From Achromobacter sp. Marseille-Q4962 (lineage in GTDB: Bacteria > Pseudomonadota > Gammaproteobacteria > Burkholderiales > Burkholderiaceae_B): a stretch of 64,000 bases of DNA. Made by a program: the position numbers and the translations under genes. Each line of letters opens with the position of its first letter. Within the stretch, counting starts at the first letter, position 1. The stretch is from NCBI RefSeq assembly GCF_943737005.1, contig NZ_CALSFU010000007.1:62001-126000 (forward strand), in the 5' to 3' direction. Positions 16,746-24,257 of the stretch are shown here, piece by piece. The notes beneath the pieces were generated by a model that was not told the DNA's origin, did not search any database, and saw only the letters and a program-made list of their open reading frames with translations.

Positions 16746-17485
16746 GATGGCTCCCTCGTATCGTTGTGCCCGGCTGCCTCGCCGGTTGGAGTTGCGGGCC
16801 CGCGCCCTTCGGCCGCCCGTTCCCGGCCGCCGCGCGGGCCCCGCGATGGCCGCGCCGCCCGCCGCGCCTCCAGCTCGCACAGCGGCGTGCGCCGCAGCTC
16901 CTCGGGCAAGTGGCCGACCATGCTCTGCAGCGCGGCGTACAGGCGCGCCCAGCCTTCGTCCGTGCGCAGCGGCACGCCCAGGAAATGGCTCTCGGTCTTG
17001 GCGCGCAGCATCAGGTACAGCACGCCCGCCAGCATGATGCTGACCTGGGCGGGCACGTCCGCCTCGCCCGTCAGGCCGTCGACCCGGTCGATGAAGGCGC
17101 GCGCCGCCCGCTCGCGGCGATCGGCGAGCCGTGCCGTCACTTCGTTGCGCTCCACCAGTTCCCAGAGACGGATTTCGCGCAGCGTCTCGTTGCCGCCCAG
17201 GGCGTCGATCTGCGCGCGCAACATCGAGAGAATCAGGTCGGCCGGCGCGCGGGAACTGGATTCGTCCGCCTGCAGCAGGCCCGAACGGCCGGTCCAGTAA
17301 TCCTGCTCGCGCATCCAGGCCAGCAGCAGGCCGGGCAGCCCGTCGAAATAGCGGTAGATCAGCTCCTTGCTCACGCCCGCGCGCTTGGCGATGGCGTTCA
17401 CGCCCACCCCGGCCATGCCGGTTTCGCGTATCTGGGCCTCGAGCGCCCGCATGATCTGGCGCTCGGTCTGTTCACGCCTGGACAT
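16742..17485 (-). CDS. TetR family transcriptional regulator
   Basis: A 247-residue regulator. The N-terminal helix-turn-helix (about residues 20-65) has V-G-V-N-A-I-A-K-R-A-G-V-S-K-E-L-I-Y-R-Y-F, the classic TetR form. The ligand-binding part is helical and ends in a long Arg/Gly-rich tail (about 35 residues), which is unusual and looks disordered. The ATG at 17485 lies inside the end of the 308-residue gene (14-base overlap), and the stop overlaps the binding-protein start. It is the second gene of the operon; autoregulation through the palindrome at 18415 is likely but inferred. Confidence 0.88.
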   Translation of the reverse strand: MSRREQTERQIMRALEAQIRETGMAGVGVNAIAKRAGVSKELIYRYFDGLPGLLLAWMREQDYWTGRSGLLQADESSSRAPADLILSMLRAQIDALGGNETLREIRLWELVERNEVTARLADRRERAARAFIDRVDGLTGEADVPAQVSIMLAGVLYLMLRAKTESHFLGVPLRTDEGWARLYAALQSMVGHLPEELRRTPLCELEARRAARPSRGPRGGRERAAEGRGPATPTGEAAGHNDTREPS

Positions 17486-18398
17486 GGTCCATCCTCGCCA
17501 GCAGCATGTGCTGGCCCGGCTCCGCGCCCGGCAGCGCCTGCCCCGCGCGCAGCTCGGCATACAGTTCGGTAGTCGCCGTGCCGATGCGGCGGCCGCCGCA
17601 GCGCACCTCGGTGCCGAGATATACCGCCGTGCCGCGCCGGTTGAGCGAGGCCAGGCGGGGGTTGGCGGTTTCGAGCCGCACGATGACGCCCGCGCCGTCC
17701 ACGTGCACGCAATCGCGTTCGGCGGGCGCCAGGTCGGCCGCCTGCTTCAAGACGAGCAGGCGCAGCGCCGCCGGGCCGCCCAGCAGCCTCGACCAGGCAA
17801 GGTCCGCCAGGTCGGCGGCCAGGTCGCCCCGCGCATGGATGGAGTTGTGCAGCAGGCCCAGGGTGGCGGGCGGAATCTCGCGCCGCGCCAGGCCCAGATC
17901 GTCGCGGCGTCGCACCCGCGCGCTGTTGCCCATGCCGAGCCGTCCGCGCATGTCGATGGCGATGAGGCCGGCGTCCCATTCCGGGTGCGCGTCCAGCACC
18001 GCGTCGACCGCGTCCTGGGGATGCGTCCCGCCCGCCATGCGCGCCAGCACGGCCTGGTTGAGCGCGACGCCGTCCTCGCCGGGCAGGTTGGGCAGGCGAT
18101 GGCCCGTGACCAGGCCCACGCCGCCGGCGCCCGCCAGGAACTGCGTCAGCGGCTCGGGGCGGTCCGGGCCGCTGGAAATGACGGCCGCCACGCGCGCGTC
18201 GCGCCACGAAGGCGGCACGTCCAGCGCCGTCACGCCTCCGCGTTGCGTCACCCGGTACTCCGCCGCGCCCGCCGCGCCGCAGACCGCCATGACGGCAAAG
18301 CCGCCGATGGCGCCGCGGCCGAGCAATTCGGCGCCCAGCACCGCGTCATATACCGCCGCGCCGGCGGCGTTTCCCGCCGCTGCTATCCCGATGGTCAT
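17472..18398 (-). CDS. Conserved protein of unknown function, first gene of the TetR/deacylase operon
   Basis: A 308-residue protein I cannot name with confidence. It begins M-T-I-G-I-A-A-A-G-N-A-A-G-A-A-V with G-A-I-G-G-F-A-V near residue 30. A middle segment (about 135-185) reads G-G-T-H-P-Q-D-A-V-D-A-V-L and then G-L-I-A-I-D-M-R-G-R-L-G-M-G-N, reminiscent of the core of DUF1028 or isoaspartyl-peptidase-like Ntn hydrolases. No signal peptide or membrane segment is evident. Its place at the head of an operon with a D-aminoacylase and a peptide-type binding protein suggests an enzyme acting on amides or peptides. This is inference. Confidence 0.7.
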   Translation of the reverse strand: MTIGIAAAGNAAGAAVYDAVLGAELLGRGAIGGFAVMAVCGAAGAAEYRVTQRGGVTALDVPPSWRDARVAAVISSGPDRPEPLTQFLAGAGGVGLVTGHRLPNLPGEDGVALNQAVLARMAGGTHPQDAVDAVLDAHPEWDAGLIAIDMRGRLGMGNSARVRRRDDLGLARREIPPATLGLLHNSIHARGDLAADLADLAWSRLLGGPAALRLLVLKQAADLAPAERDCVHVDGAGVIVRLETANPRLASLNRRGTAVYLGTEVRCGGRRIGTATTELYAELRAGQALPGAEPGQHMLLARMDHVQA

Positions 18399-18414
18399 GA
18401 GGCTCGCCCTCGAT

Positions 18415-18430
18415 GTGACCACGTGGTCAC
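18415..18430. promoter_or_regulatory. Perfect 16-bp palindrome, putative TetR operator
   Basis: GTGACCACGTGGTCAC is a perfect inverted repeat 17 bases upstream of the first gene of the operon that contains the TetR regulator. Position and symmetry fit an autoregulatory TetR operator overlapping the promoter or start region. Binding is inferred, not shown. Confidence 0.65.
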
Positions 18431-18579
18431 GTGCCGATGCTAGCACCGGCCCGCGCGCCGTCACAAGCCCGGGGGAAACCCGCAACGCCGGCCGCGGGCG
18501 GATGCGGGCCGGGCCTTGCGCATGGCGCGGCCCGCATTCCTCCTCTTGGAGCATGACGCGTCCCACGCTGGTGCGCGGC

Positions 18580-18594
18580 GCACCAGCATTGTGC
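18580..18594 (+). promoter_or_regulatory. NtrC-like binding site upstream of nirB
   Basis: GCACCAGCATTGTGC differs at only two positions from the strong enteric glnA NtrC site as I recall it. It overlaps a perfect 9+1+9 inverted repeat at 18568-18586. Its centre is about 100 bp upstream of the start point predicted from the sigma-54 promoter, the usual enhancer distance. The rest of 18431-18661 shows no gene that I can support. Confidence 0.6.
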
Positions 18595-18661
18595 GGCGCG
18601 CGGGCGCCCCGCGCCGGCCGTCGTCCCGGCTGTTCCGGCGCCAGACCCGTACATCCGGACC

Positions 18662-18677
18662 TGGCACGGACCTTGCT
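18662..18677 (+). promoter_or_regulatory. Sigma-54 (RpoN) promoter of the nirB operon
   Basis: TGGCAC, five bases, then TTGCT is a near-perfect -24/-12 element (GG at 18663-18664, GC at 18675-18676). Transcription would start near 18687, just before the leader hairpin. With the NtrC-like site upstream it predicts nitrogen-limitation control. Confidence 0.8.
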
Positions 18678-18689
18678 TGACTCCTGGCA

Positions 18690-18776
18690 GGGCGGACAGC
18701 CGTCCGCCCCCAAGACAACCCGTGCAGTCCCCGGCAAAGGCGCCCCGACCCCACCCTGAGGTCCAGGGCGCTTTTT
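18690..18776 (+). ncRNA. nirB leader: hairpin plus attenuating terminator (ANTAR/NasR target)
   Basis: The predicted transcript opens with an 8-bp hairpin, GGGCGGAC (18690-18697) with GTCCGCCC (18702-18709). A terminator follows: GCGCCC (18740-18745) and GACC (18747-18750) pair with GGTC (18760-18763) and GGGCGC (18766-18771), ending in a T run (18772-18776), 36 bases before the nirB ATG. A competing short hairpin with the six-base loop AAAGGC (18736-18741) overlaps the 5' side of the terminator; A at loop position 1 and G at 4 fit the ANTAR RNA rule. The operon's last gene encodes a NIT-ANTAR antiterminator, so nitrate/nitrite-dependent readthrough is expected. Confidence 0.75.
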
Positions 18777-18812
18777 GCTTTCCGGAATGCCGTCACACGC
18801 AATGGACAACCG

Positions 18813-21362
18813 ATGACCGCCGCAACTACGTCTCCGCCCCGCCTGATCGTGATCGGCAACGGCATGGTCGGCCACCACTTCGTTGAACAGCTTGCCTCGC
18901 GCGGCGCGCTCGCCCGCTGGCAGGTGCTCGTCTTCGGCGAAGAGAGCCGGCGCGCCTACGACCGCGTGCACCTGTCGGAATACCTGGCCGGCCGCGACGC
19001 CGAGTCCATGGCGCTGGGCGACGGCTCGGTCTACGCGCGGCCGGAGGTCACGCTGCGGCTGGGCGAGCGCGTGACCGGCATCGACCGGCGCAGCCGCGAA
19101 GTGGTCACCGAAAGCGGCCGCTATCCCTACGACAAGCTGGTGCTGGCCACCGGCTCCTTCCCCTTCGTGCCGCCGATCTCCGGCGCGCCGGAGCAGCCCC
19201 TGGTCTACCGCACGCTGGACGACCTGGACCGCATCCGCGAGGAAGCGGCACAGGGCGCCCGGCGCGGCGTGGTGGTGGGCGGCGGACTGCTGGGGCTGGA
19301 AGCGGCCAATGCGCTGAAAGCCCTCGGGCTGGAAGCGCACGTGGTGGAATTCGCGCCGCGGCTCATGCCGGTGCAGCTCGACGAGCAGGGCGGCGAAGCG
19401 CTCAAGGCCCGCATCGAGGCGCTCGGCGTGCGCGTACACCTGTCGCGCTCCACGGAGTCCATCAAGCCGGGCTCGCATTACCGCTACCGCATGCATTTCG
19501 TCGACGGCGAGGCGCTGGAAACGGACATGGTGGTGTTTTCCGCGGGCATCCGTCCGCGCGACGGGCTGGCGCGCAGCGCGGGCCTGGCGCTGGGCGCCCG
19601 CGGCGGCGTGCTCATCGACGAAAACTGCCGCACCAGCGATCCCGACATCTATGCCATCGGCGAATGCGCCCTCTTCAATGGCGTGGTCTATGGGCTGGTC
19701 GCGCCCGGCTACCAGATGGCGCGCAGCGCGGCCGCGGCACTCTGCGGCCAGGCCGGCGAGCCCTTCGCCGGCGCCGACATGTCCACCAAGCTCAAGCTGC
19801 TGGGCGTGGACGTGGGATCGATCGGCGACGCGCACGGTCGCACGCCCGGCTCGCGCAGCTACCGCTACATCGACGAGGCCAGCGCCAGCTACCGCCGGCT
19901 GGTGGTGTCGGCCGATGGCAAACAGGTGCTGGGCGCCGTGCTGGTGGGCGACAACAGCTATTACGACACGCTGCTGCAATACGCGCAGAACGGACTGGCC
20001 GCGCCGGCCGACCCGGCCAGCCTGATCCTGCCCGCGGGCGGCGAAGCGCCCGCGCTGGGCCCCGCCGCGCTGCCCGCCACGGCCACCATCTGCTCCTGTC
20101 ACAACGTCAGCAAGGGCGCCGTCTGCGCCGCCATCGACGGCGGCTGCGCCGACCTTGCGGGCGTCAAGGCATGCACCCGCGCCTCAACCGGCTGCGGCGG
20201 CTGCGCCGCGCTGCTCAAGCAGGTGGTCGAGCACGAGCTTGCCGGGCGCGGCGTGCAGGTGGACAAGAGCCTGTGCGAACACTTCGCCTATACGCGGCAG
20301 GAGCTGTATGCGCTGGTGCGCGTCGAAGGCCTGGAAACCTTCGAGGAACTGCTGGCACGCCATGGCAGGGGCGCGCTGGGCTGCGACATCTGCAAGCCCG
20401 CGGTGGCCTCGATTCTGGCCTCGTGCTGGAACCGGCCCATCCAGGATCCGTCGCTGGTGCCCTTGCAGGACACGAACGACACCTTCATGGCCAACATGCA
20501 GAAGAACGGCACCTACTCCGTGGTGCCCCGCATCCCCGGCGGCGAGATCACGCCCGAGGGCCTGATCGCCATTGGCCAGGTGGCCCGCAAGTACAAGCTC
20601 TACACCAAGATCACCGGCGGCCAGCGCATCGACCTCTTCGGCGCGCAATTGCACGAACTGCCCGACATCTGGGCCGAGCTTATCGCCGCGGGCTTCGAGA
20701 CGGGGCATGCCTACGGCAAATCGACCCGCACGGTGAAGTCCTGCGTAGGCAGCACCTGGTGCCGCTACGGCGTGCAGGACAGCGTCGCCATGGCGCTGCG
20801 CCTGGAGAACCGCTACAAGGGCCTGCGCTCGCCGCACAAGCTGAAGTTCGCCGTGTCGGGCTGCACGCGCGAATGCGCCGAAGCGCAGAGCAAGGACATT
20901 GGCGTGATCGCCACGGAGAACGGCTGGAACCTGTACGTGTGCGGCAATGGCGGCATGCGGCCGCGCCACGCCGAGCTGTTCGCCACCGACCTGGACGACG
21001 ACACCCTGGTCCGTATCATCGACCGGCTGCTGATGTTCTACATCCGCACCGCCGACAAGCTGCAGCGCACCTCGGTCTGGCGCGAATCGCTCGAAGGCGG
21101 GCTCGACTACCTCAAGGCCGTGGTGCTGGACGACAGCCTCGGCCTGTGCGCCGAACTGGAGGCGCAGATGCAGGCCGTGGTGGACCGCTACGAATGCGAA
21201 TGGGCCAACGCCCTGGCCGACCCCGAAAAGCTCAAGCGCTTCCGGACTTTCGTCAACGACCGGCGCGCCGACCCCGATATCCGCTTCGTCGAGGAACGCG
21301 GCCAGCGCCGCCCCGCGAACGCGGACGAGGCCCCGCTCGCCGCAGCACTGGAGGAACACTGA
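18813..21362 (+). CDS. nirB: Assimilatory nitrite reductase [NAD(P)H], large subunit
   Basis: An 849-residue cytoplasmic enzyme reducing nitrite to ammonium. Domains in order: FAD/NAD(P)H-binding half (about 10-320; V-I-G-N-G-M-V-G-H near the start, V-V-G-G-G-L-L-G-L-E-A-A near 150); a BFD-like 2Fe-2S domain (about 425-480; C-S-C-H-N-V-S-K-G then C-T-R-A-S-T-G-C-G-G-C); a second NirB redox region; and the siroheme/4Fe-4S domain (about 555-780) with S-C-V-G-S-T-W-C-R-Y-G and S-G-C-T-R-E-C-A-E-A, all four cysteines present. Length is normal. Its TGA overlaps the nirD ATG. Regulated by the sigma-54 promoter and leader described above. Confidence 0.97.
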   Translation: MTAATTSPPRLIVIGNGMVGHHFVEQLASRGALARWQVLVFGEESRRAYDRVHLSEYLAGRDAESMALGDGSVYARPEVTLRLGERVTGIDRRSREVVTESGRYPYDKLVLATGSFPFVPPISGAPEQPLVYRTLDDLDRIREEAAQGARRGVVVGGGLLGLEAANALKALGLEAHVVEFAPRLMPVQLDEQGGEALKARIEALGVRVHLSRSTESIKPGSHYRYRMHFVDGEALETDMVVFSAGIRPRDGLARSAGLALGARGGVLIDENCRTSDPDIYAIGECALFNGVVYGLVAPGYQMARSAAAALCGQAGEPFAGADMSTKLKLLGVDVGSIGDAHGRTPGSRSYRYIDEASASYRRLVVSADGKQVLGAVLVGDNSYYDTLLQYAQNGLAAPADPASLILPAGGEAPALGPAALPATATICSCHNVSKGAVCAAIDGGCADLAGVKACTRASTGCGGCAALLKQVVEHELAGRGVQVDKSLCEHFAYTRQELYALVRVEGLETFEELLARHGRGALGCDICKPAVASILASCWNRPIQDPSLVPLQDTNDTFMANMQKNGTYSVVPRIPGGEITPEGLIAIGQVARKYKLYTKITGGQRIDLFGAQLHELPDIWAELIAAGFETGHAYGKSTRTVKSCVGSTWCRYGVQDSVAMALRLENRYKGLRSPHKLKFAVSGCTRECAEAQSKDIGVIATENGWNLYVCGNGGMRPRHAELFATDLDDDTLVRIIDRLLMFYIRTADKLQRTSVWRESLEGGLDYLKAVVLDDSLGLCAELEAQMQAVVDRYECEWANALADPEKLKRFRTFVNDRRADPDIRFVEERGQRRPANADEAPLAAALEEH

Positions 21363-21703
21363 TGGATGCCCTGCGCGAACCCTGCTGGCGCGTCGTCTGC
21401 CGGCGCTCGGACCTGGTCGCCCATTCCGGCGTGGTGGCCTGGCTGGACGGCGAACAGGTGGCGCTCTTCTACCTGCCCGGCGAGGAGGCCGTTTACGCCG
21501 TGGGCAACCGCGATCCGAAATCCGGCGCCAACGTGGTCGGACGCGGCATCGTGTGCAGCCTGGGCGGCGAGAAGGTAGTGGCCGCGCCGCTCTACAAGCA
21601 GCATTTCCGGCTGAGCGACGGCTCCTGCGTGGAGTTCCCCGAACAGCGCATCGCCGCATGGCCGGCGCGCCTGAACGGCGACGCCGTCGAAGTCGCTTTC
21701 TGA
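21362..21703 (+). CDS. nirD: Nitrite reductase small subunit
   Basis: A 113-residue Rieske-fold-like partner of NirB. It has the family's Y-A-V-G-N-R-D-P near residue 50, G-R-G-I-V-C-S-L-G-G and A-A-P-L-Y-K-Q-H-F-R-L-S-D-G, and, as usual for NirD, lacks the complete Cys-His ligand set of true Rieske proteins. It shares a base with the nirB stop codon (TGATG), which indicates coupling. It assembles with NirB in the cytoplasm. Confidence 0.95.
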   Translation: MDALREPCWRVVCRRSDLVAHSGVVAWLDGEQVALFYLPGEEAVYAVGNRDPKSGANVVGRGIVCSLGGEKVVAAPLYKQHFRLSDGSCVEFPEQRIAAWPARLNGDAVEVAF

Positions 21704-21735
21704 TCTCTCAAGCCATGCCAGGGGAAGCCCGCATC

Positions 21736-22500
21736 ATGATCCACCCCGTGTTTCTCATCGGCGCCGGTCCCGGCGACCCCGAACTGCTCACGATCAAGGC
21801 CGTCAAGGCCCTGCGGCAGGCCGAAATCGTCCTGGCCGACGATCTGGTCAACCCCGAGGTGCTGGCGCATTGCCCGCAGGCGCGCGTCATCCCGGTGGGC
21901 AAGCGCGGCGGATGCCGCTCCACGCCGCAGGATTTCATCCAGCGCCTCATGCTGCGCTATGCGCGCCAGGGCCGGAAAGTCGCCCGCCTGAAGGGCGGCG
22001 ACCCTTGCATCTTCGGCCGAGGCGGCGAGGAAGCCGCCTGGCTGGCCGCGCGCGGGGTGCCGTGCGAGATCGTCAACGGCATCACCGCGGGCCTGGCCGC
22101 CGCGACCGCGATCGGCATCCCCCTCACGCTGCGCGGCGTGGCGCGCGGCGTGACCCTGGTCACCGCGCACACCGAAGACGGCGGCGCGCCCGACTGGGCC
22201 GCCCTCGCCCGCTCGGGCACGACCCTGGTGGTCTACATGGGCGTGGCCAGACTGCCCGCGACCGCCGCGGGTCTGCTGGAAGGCGGCCTGCCCGGCGACA
22301 CCGCGGTCGCCATGATCGAGCGCGCATCGCTGCCCGGCCAGCGCGAAATCCGCTCGACGCTGGCGCGCATGCAGGCCGACGCGAGCTGCCAGGGCCTGCG
22401 CAGCCCCGCCATCCTGGTCATCGGCGACGTGGCGGCCTGCAGCCGTTTCGGCGTCGCCGCTGCCAGCCTCCCTGCGCCCGCGCGCGCCGCGCGGGCATGA
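21736..22500 (+). CDS. cobA: Uroporphyrinogen-III C-methyltransferase (siroheme synthesis)
   Basis: A 254-residue SAM-dependent methyltransferase making precorrin-2, the precursor of NirB's siroheme. Signatures are L-I-G-A-G-P-G-D-P-E-L-L-T at the N-terminus, V-G-K-R-G-G-C-R, R-L-K-G-G-D-P-C-I-F-G-R-G-G-E-E and G-I-T-A-G-L-A-A. It is the single-domain CobA/SUMT form, lacking the dehydrogenase/chelatase half of CysG, so ferrochelation must come from another gene. The ATG at 21736 is preferred to that at 21715 because AGGGGAA lies just before it. It follows nirD by 32 bp, supplying cofactor in the same operon. Confidence 0.95.
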   Translation: MIHPVFLIGAGPGDPELLTIKAVKALRQAEIVLADDLVNPEVLAHCPQARVIPVGKRGGCRSTPQDFIQRLMLRYARQGRKVARLKGGDPCIFGRGGEEAAWLAARGVPCEIVNGITAGLAAATAIGIPLTLRGVARGVTLVTAHTEDGGAPDWAALARSGTTLVVYMGVARLPATAAGLLEGGLPGDTAVAMIERASLPGQREIRSTLARMQADASCQGLRSPAILVIGDVAACSRFGVAAASLPAPARAARA

Positions 22501-22519
22501 GCCCGCGCCGGAGCCTGCC

Positions 22520-23758
22520 ATGACCAGGGCCGGGCCCGCGCTCAGGTTTCTCGCGGCGGCGCGCCAGTCCGAGCTGCTGGCCCTTGAGCAGCTCGCGCGC
22601 ATCAGCGATTTCGTGGCGCTGCTGAGCGAGCTCGTCCACGCCCTGCAGAAGGAGCGCGGCTACTCCAACCTGTACCTGTGCCTGCGGCAGGACACGCTGC
22701 TGACGCACCTGGGCGGCCTCTGCGACGCCGCGGACGAATGCGAACGCGCCGTGCGCGGCTTCCTGGACGGCATGGAGCAGGAAGGCGGCAAGGCCCGGCT
22801 GTACGACGCCATTGCCTATGCGCTGTACCGGCTGGACGAACTGCCCGACCTGCGCTGGCGCGTGCGGCGCCAGCGCATCGACGCCGAGGCGGCGAGCGCG
22901 GCCTATACCCGCCTCATCTCCAGCCTGCTGGCCGTGGTGTTCGAGGCGGCGGACGCCTCGCTGGACGCCGGCATCACCCGGCTGCTGGTGGCCCTGCTCA
23001 ACTTCATGCAGGGCAAGGAACTGGCCGGCCAGGAGCGCGCCCTCGGCGTCACGGGCTACGCCGCGGGCTACTTCGACGAAGCGCGCCAGGCGCGCCTGGA
23101 CGGCCTGGTCGGCGACCAGCAGCGCAGCTTCGACACCTTCGAGCGCCATGCGCCGTCGGGCATCCAGCGGGCCTGGCGGCAGGCGCGCCGGCACGATGCC
23201 GCCGTGGCGCGCATGCGCGACATGGCCCGCCGCGCCGGCGAACGCCATCCCGTCGATCCCGCGCTGGGCGCCGTATGGTTCGACGTGTGCACCGCGCGCA
23301 TCGACGCCATGCGCCCCATCGCATCCGGGCTGACGGACCTGCTGGCCGAGGAATGCCGGCAGCGCATCGGCCAGACCCGCCGCGATCTGCGCAACCACGG
23401 ACTGCTGCGCGAACGCCTGGAAAAGCAGGCCAGAGGCATGGCGCCCGCGATGCTCTTCAGCGTGCAGGGCCGGGCGCTGGATGCGCCGCCGCCCGGCGGC
23501 GTGGGCGGCGAGATCGAGCGGTCCATACTCGACATCCTGCAGGCGCAACGCGAACAAATGCAGAAGGCCGACGAGGCGCTGGCGCAGGCCCGCGCCGCGC
23601 TGGACGACCAGAAAGACCTGCTGCGCGCCAAGCGCCTGCTCATGCGGACCCGGCGCCTGTCCGAACCCGACGCGCACGCCTGGCTGCAGCGCGCCGCCAT
23701 GCAGAGCGGCCGGACGCTCATCGACGTGGCGCGGCAGGTGCTGGCCGCAGCGGGCTAA
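22520..23758 (+). CDS. nasR: Nitrate/nitrite-responsive NIT-ANTAR antiterminator
   Basis: A 412-residue RNA-binding regulator. Residues about 30-310 form the helical NIT (nitrate/nitrite-sensing) domain, with L-L-S-E-L-V-H-A-L-Q-K-E-R-G and N-F-M-Q-G-K-E-L-A-G-Q-E-R, the conserved basic patches around the anion site. Residues about 345-410 form the ANTAR domain (L-L-R-A-K-R-L-L-M, L-S-E-P-D-A-H-A-W-L, G-R-T-L-I-D-V-A-R-Q-V-L). This is the same architecture as Klebsiella NasR. It starts 20 bp after cobA and its likely target is the terminator before nirB, so the operon encodes its own antiterminator. No nitrate reductase or transporter gene is in view. Confidence 0.92.
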   Translation: MTRAGPALRFLAAARQSELLALEQLARISDFVALLSELVHALQKERGYSNLYLCLRQDTLLTHLGGLCDAADECERAVRGFLDGMEQEGGKARLYDAIAYALYRLDELPDLRWRVRRQRIDAEAASAAYTRLISSLLAVVFEAADASLDAGITRLLVALLNFMQGKELAGQERALGVTGYAAGYFDEARQARLDGLVGDQQRSFDTFERHAPSGIQRAWRQARRHDAAVARMRDMARRAGERHPVDPALGAVWFDVCTARIDAMRPIASGLTDLLAEECRQRIGQTRRDLRNHGLLRERLEKQARGMAPAMLFSVQGRALDAPPPGGVGGEIERSILDILQAQREQMQKADEALAQARAALDDQKDLLRAKRLLMRTRRLSEPDAHAWLQRAAMQSGRTLIDVARQVLAAAG

Positions 23759-23769
23759 CGCGACGTGCG

Positions 23770-23823
23770 GCGCGGCCGGCGAGGCGCGGCCGGCCAGGCG
23801 CGGCCGGCGAGGCGCGGCCGGCC
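23770..23823. repeat. Four tandem copies of a 14-bp GC-rich unit
   Basis: The unit GCGCGGCCGGCGAG occurs at 23770, 23784 (CAG in place of GAG at its end), 23798 and 23812 (partial). Each contains the palindrome CGGCCG. It lies in the gap between convergent nasR and the 97-residue gene and could form hairpins that end both transcripts; no T run is present. Confidence 0.8.
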
Positions 23824-23836
23824 CGCGCCGGGAGGA

Positions 23837-24130
23837 TCAGGCGCGCGACAACCGCTTGCGCACGCGGACCAGGCCCGGCTCGCCCGACGGCGCCAGCCCC
23901 CAGACGCGCTCGGACACCCAGGTGCCGCGCTGCGTCAGGTACGCCGGCATGCTGAGGACGGCCGAATGCGGCGTCACGGCGGCCAGCGTGCCCATGGCCG
24001 CCATGCCGTCGGTGAAGGCCACCAGCACCTCGTCGCCGGGCGACAGCCTCGCCTCGCCCCGCGGTTCCAGGCAGCTCAACAGGGCGCCGGGATAGAGATG
24101 GCTGTGGTTCGCGGAAAAACGCCAGAGCAT
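23837..24130 (-). CDS. Conserved hypothetical protein, 97 aa
   Basis: A 97-residue protein starting M-L-W-R-F-S-A-N-H-S-H-L-Y with a good GGGAGG ribosome site. It contains L-S-P-G-D-E-V-L-V-A-F-T-D-G-M and S-E-R-V-W-G-L-A-P near the C-terminus, and looks like a small beta-rich domain. No membrane segment or catalytic motif is visible. It lies between nasR and a chemoreceptor, in the chemoreceptor's direction, 127 bp downstream of it, and might be co-transcribed. I do not recognise a family. Confidence 0.6.
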   Translation of the reverse strand: MLWRFSANHSHLYPGALLSCLEPRGEARLSPGDEVLVAFTDGMAAMGTLAAVTPHSAVLSMPAYLTQRGTWVSERVWGLAPSGEPGLVRVRKRLSRA

Positions 24131-24257
24131 AAGGCCTCCCGACAATGCGCGGCGCCGGGGCAGCCCCCTGGCCGCCGCGGCCGCGCAAGGCCCCCAGCTT
24201 ATCCGATGGCGCGCCCGCGAGGAAAGGGCCGGCGGGGCGCCGGCCGGCATCCCCGAA

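Noticed and set aside
17472-20102. An 876-codon version of the 308-residue protein
   Set aside because: The upstream part is antisense to nirB and crosses the nirB promoter.
23770-23823. A CRISPR array
   Set aside because: The units are contiguous 14-mers without spacers.
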